Below are positions 61,303 to 64,000 of a stretch of DNA of 64,000 nucleotides, in pieces. The stretch lies in contig JAJQFG010000013.1 of NCBI GenBank assembly GCA_021201315.1, positions 1 through 64,000 of the forward strand. Direction: 5' to 3'. The stretch's first letter is position 1. Each line of letters opens with the position of its first letter. Below the pieces are notes generated by a model. It worked only from the letters and a program-made list of their open reading frames with translations, had not been told where the DNA came from and did no database searches. A program made the translations under genes and the position numbers. The stretch is from Erysipelotrichaceae bacterium. GTDB lineage: Bacteria > Bacillota_I > Bacilli_A > Erysipelotrichales > Coprobacillaceae.

Positions 61303-63909
61303 ATGGATTTAGAAGATATTATTGAGGATTTGAATAGAAGATTTTCACTTCCTTTAAAAGAATATTATAAGCGAAAAATTATATTCTGGAATGATGAAAA
61401 AAGAGAAAATGAAGACATCATTGATCAAATAGAATTAAAAAATGCTAAGATTGTAAAATTAACAGGGTCTAATAATTTTGAAATAAAAAAATTAATAAAT
61501 GTTGACGATACTGAAAGCAATTACTTGATTTATAATCCTTTGGTTATTAATAATTTAAAAAATGACTGGTTTTTAGATGTTAAACTATATAGTGAAGAAT
61601 TTAGATCAGACAGAACATCAAGGTGGATGAATTCATTAAATATACCACAATTACCAGAATTAAGAAAAAGAGTTGAACAATATCAAGGATTCTTTAATAG
61701 TGAATCAAGAAGAAAAGTTTTTGTATCTTATAATTATTCTATAACAAAGCCAGTAGAAATAGATATGATCATTTTATCAACTCTATGTAAGACTAAGAAA
61801 GTAAGCACTAAAGAAATTATAAAAGCTGTTTTATCTGATTCATTGGATTTTGATAATAAATACATGAAATCATTTCTAAAATATGGTGCTAGTACTACTT
61901 TTTGGGAGATTGTCAGAAGAACAATTGGTTATGATGAAGAAAAACAATCAGTTGAACAACTAGCTAATCATATTGTTATAAATGCTTCTTTTAGGACTTT
62001 AAATGAAAAATTATTAAAGGGATTAGAAAGATATTATGATAATGTCAGTGAGGAACAAGAAAATTTCTGTTATGAATTAATCGATGAATGGCTACATAGT
62101 GACAAAATACAAGATGTAAGAGAAGTTATAAGAGTAGTTGAAGATAAATTAGAATTATATACACGTTTTGATAAGGCAGAAATTAATGAATTATTAGAAA
62201 ATAATCTATTTGAATGTATTGATGAATTGATTTTAAGAAACACTATGTTTAATATTTATAATAATAATTATATTGATAGTATCAATATTAGAAGAATTGT
62301 TGATGCAAGAAAATCTAAAATTTACTATTCTACATATGAAAATTATTATAAGGGATTGCTAGAAATTGCTAATATGGCAGATTTCCATCAAAAATATAAT
62401 GAAGGATTTCATGAAACAGATGCTAATGAATTATGGAATAATTATATAGATCATTATTATTTAATGGATACATATTATCGTCATTTTATGCTTTGCTATC
62501 ATAATATTCTTATGAATAGCAATGATGCCTTAGATGATTCTTTTAAGGAGATTGTTGAATACGTTGATAATGAATATAAGAACTGGTATTTATATAAATT
62601 GGATTCTAAATGGTACGATCTCATTAAAGAGCCATTAAAAGAAACTGGTAGAATAAATGGAGTTAATTATCAAGAAGATTTTTATAAGAATTATGTAAGC
62701 GATAAAAAAGTAAGAACATATGTCATTATCTCTGATGGATTAAGATATGAGGTAGCTACATCTTTAGTAGAAGAATTAAAACAAGATTTCCAAGCTGATG
62801 TGAAACTCAATGCACAACAATCTATTTTTCCTGCTGATACAGAATATGGAATGCCTGCCCTTTTACCACATAAACAACTCACTATAAAAAATGTTAATGG
62901 AAAAATTCAGGTCCTTGCTGATGGTCAATCAACAGATAGTAGTAATAGACAAAATGTATTACAAAAGTATGATGAAGCTAGTGTTGCCTTAAAATTTAAT
63001 GATGTTGTTAATATGACAAGAGCTGAAAGAAATAATGCAATACAAGGTAAAAATATTGTTTATATTTATCATGATTGTATTGATAATACTGGTCATAAAG
63101 ATACAGATTCTACTTTTGAGGCATGCGATAAGACTATTAATGATATCAAGAATTTAATTCAAATATTAGTGAATAATTTTACAGCAAAAAATATTCTTAT
63201 TACAGCTGATCATGGTTTCTTATATAACAATTCTCCTTTAACTGAAGTTGATAAATTAGATAAGTCTAATTTTAGAAAAGATATTGTTGTAAGTGATAAG
63301 AGATATGTGCTAACTGATAAGAAAATAGATTTAGACTTTTTGGTCAATGTTAAAGGTATATATAATGAATATGGTTATGAAGGATATGCTACAAAAGGCA
63401 GTATCAGAATTAAGAAACAAGGTGGCCAAAACAATTATGTACATGGAGGCTTAAGTCTTCAGGAAATGGTTATACCAGTAGTACAATTTACTAATGTACG
63501 TAGTAATTCAAAAACATATATGAGAAATAAAAAAAGATATGATACGAAACCAGTTGAAATTGATTTAGTTAATCAATCTAGAACGATAAGAAATAAGATA
63601 TTTAACCTTAGTTTTTATCAAAAAGATCCTGTTTCTACTAATAACACATCTTGTATTTATGAAACTTATATGGTTGATTCAAAAGACAATGTTGTTAGTG
63701 ATACACAAAGAATTGTTGCTGATAATACAAGTAAAGATAACAAGGATAGAGAAATTAAATGTACTTTTAATTTAAAATCTCTTACTTTTAGTAAGTTGGA
63801 AGCATATTATTTAGTCATTGTTGATGAAAAGCATTTACAAGCACCTAAAAAGATTGAATATACAATAGATATTCTTGTTTCTACTGATGAATTTGATTTC
63901 TTTAGCTAA
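61303..63909 (+). CDS. pglZ: BREX alkaline-phosphatase-superfamily protein PglZ
   Basis: An 868-residue PglZ type A protein. ATG 61303 follows AGGAGG by 8 bases, and GTG 61297 is less likely. The PglZ phosphatase domain occupies about residues 460-760: TYVIISDGLRYEVATSLVEE (metal Asp), IVYIYHDCIDNTGHKD and NILITADHGFLYNNSPL (metal Asp-His). The N-terminal 450 residues are helical. PglZ is a nuclease/phosphatase-like core component required for BREX modification and defence. Its presence with BrxA, BrxB, BrxC and PglX identifies the system as type 1 BREX. Confidence 0.95.
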   Translation: MDLEDIIEDLNRRFSLPLKEYYKRKIIFWNDEKRENEDIIDQIELKNAKIVKLTGSNNFEIKKLINVDDTESNYLIYNPLVINNLKNDWFLDVKLYSEEFRSDRTSRWMNSLNIPQLPELRKRVEQYQGFFNSESRRKVFVSYNYSITKPVEIDMIILSTLCKTKKVSTKEIIKAVLSDSLDFDNKYMKSFLKYGASTTFWEIVRRTIGYDEEKQSVEQLANHIVINASFRTLNEKLLKGLERYYDNVSEEQENFCYELIDEWLHSDKIQDVREVIRVVEDKLELYTRFDKAEINELLENNLFECIDELILRNTMFNIYNNNYIDSINIRRIVDARKSKIYYSTYENYYKGLLEIANMADFHQKYNEGFHETDANELWNNYIDHYYLMDTYYRHFMLCYHNILMNSNDALDDSFKEIVEYVDNEYKNWYLYKLDSKWYDLIKEPLKETGRINGVNYQEDFYKNYVSDKKVRTYVIISDGLRYEVATSLVEELKQDFQADVKLNAQQSIFPADTEYGMPALLPHKQLTIKNVNGKIQVLADGQSTDSSNRQNVLQKYDEASVALKFNDVVNMTRAERNNAIQGKNIVYIYHDCIDNTGHKDTDSTFEACDKTINDIKNLIQILVNNFTAKNILITADHGFLYNNSPLTEVDKLDKSNFRKDIVVSDKRYVLTDKKIDLDFLVNVKGIYNEYGYEGYATKGSIRIKKQGGQNNYVHGGLSLQEMVIPVVQFTNVRSNSKTYMRNKKRYDTKPVEIDLVNQSRTIRNKIFNLSFYQKDPVSTNNTSCIYETYMVDSKDNVVSDTQRIVADNTSKDNKDREIKCTFNLKSLTFSKLEAYYLVIVDEKHLQAPKKIEYTIDILVSTDEFDFFS

Positions 63910-63927
63910 TATGATGGGGGAATAGTT

Positions 63928-64000
63928 TTGGAAGAAGATAATAATAAAAATATTAATATTAAAATGGATGGTGTTGTTGAAGCTTTAAGTAGTGTTTCTG
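63928..64000 (+). CDS. Start of a further gene of the BREX operon (partial)
   Basis: TTG 63928 is 7 bases after GGGGG and opens a frame that runs off the window: MEEDNNKNINIKMDGVVEAL. In canonical type 1 BREX the next gene is brxL, but these 24 residues are too few and not clearly BrxL-like. It could instead be another accessory gene. Confidence 0.5.
   Translation, partial: MEEDNNKNINIKMDGVVEALSSVS

Larger units (their letters stand above)
44581..64000. mobile_element. Integrative element / defence island, left part
   Basis: A tyrosine integrase lies next to the 3' end of tRNA-Arg(CCT). It is followed by excisionase, MazF-like toxin, sigma-like and recombinase-like genes, all on the minus strand, then cargo comprising an OLD nuclease and a BREX operon. 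Base composition around the integrase is visibly richer in G+C than the flanks. The right attachment site and any conjugation genes are outside the window, so it is open whether this is an ICE, an integrative mobilisable element or a prophage-like island. Confidence 0.65.

Overview
The window is AT-rich DNA from a low-G+C Gram-positive bacterium, most likely an anaerobic gut Firmicute of the Erysipelotrichia/Coprobacillaceae type. The evidence for this placement is the oxygen-sensitive ribonucleotide reductase NrdDG, sortase-assembled LPXTG pili, PduL, a heterodimeric iron-sulfur fumarase, strong Shine-Dalgarno sites and several paralogues of the AAA-like ATPase/PD-(D/E)XK nuclease family. The assignment is an inference from gene content and no rRNA is present.

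Layout. 1-6.7 kb: an XRE regulator, a rhodanese-like protein, the first AAA/PD-(D/E)XK nuclease, nrdD-nrdG and a membrane protein. 6.75-17.7 kb: a pilus operon with its own promoter. It encodes a giant tip adhesin split by one in-frame TGA, a major LPSTG pilin, two class C sortases, a minor LPQTG pilin and a third sortase. 17.7-24.2 kb: a HAD phosphatase and a dipeptidase, then a rearranged zone with two more nucleases, one complete and one decayed copy of a type I toxin/antisense-RNA module, and a candidate small RNA with three UCCC loops. 24.2-38.3 kb: metabolism (two RpiR regulators around a fumarase and a threonine aldolase-like enzyme, a GNAT toxin-antitoxin-like pair, HU, an unpaired Phd antitoxin, O-acetylhomoserine sulfhydrylase, PduL, glutamate synthase GltBD). 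38.7-44.4 kb: an Rpn-type nuclease with a tandem copy of its tail, a bacterial-type PARG, a lipid kinase, RNase H, a DnaQ-BRCT exonuclease and a glycosyltransferase.

44.5-64 kb: an integrative element next to tRNA-Arg(CCT). It has repeated TTGCTAACAA motifs (probable integrase arm sites), a tyrosine integrase, an excisionase, a MazF-like toxin, a sigma-like protein, a recombinase-like fragment and a family of about 80-100 bp repeats. It then carries defence cargo: an OLD-family ATPase-TOPRIM nuclease and a type 1 BREX operon (brxA, brxB, brxC, pglX, an unrecognised gene, pglZ, and the start of another gene). The right end of the element lies beyond the window.

The observations most worth following up are the three-hairpin UCCC small RNA at 24.0 kb, the type I toxin-antitoxin module at 22 kb and its rearranged copy at 19.8 kb, the unrecognised gene between pglX and pglZ, and the in-frame TGA in the pilus tip gene.
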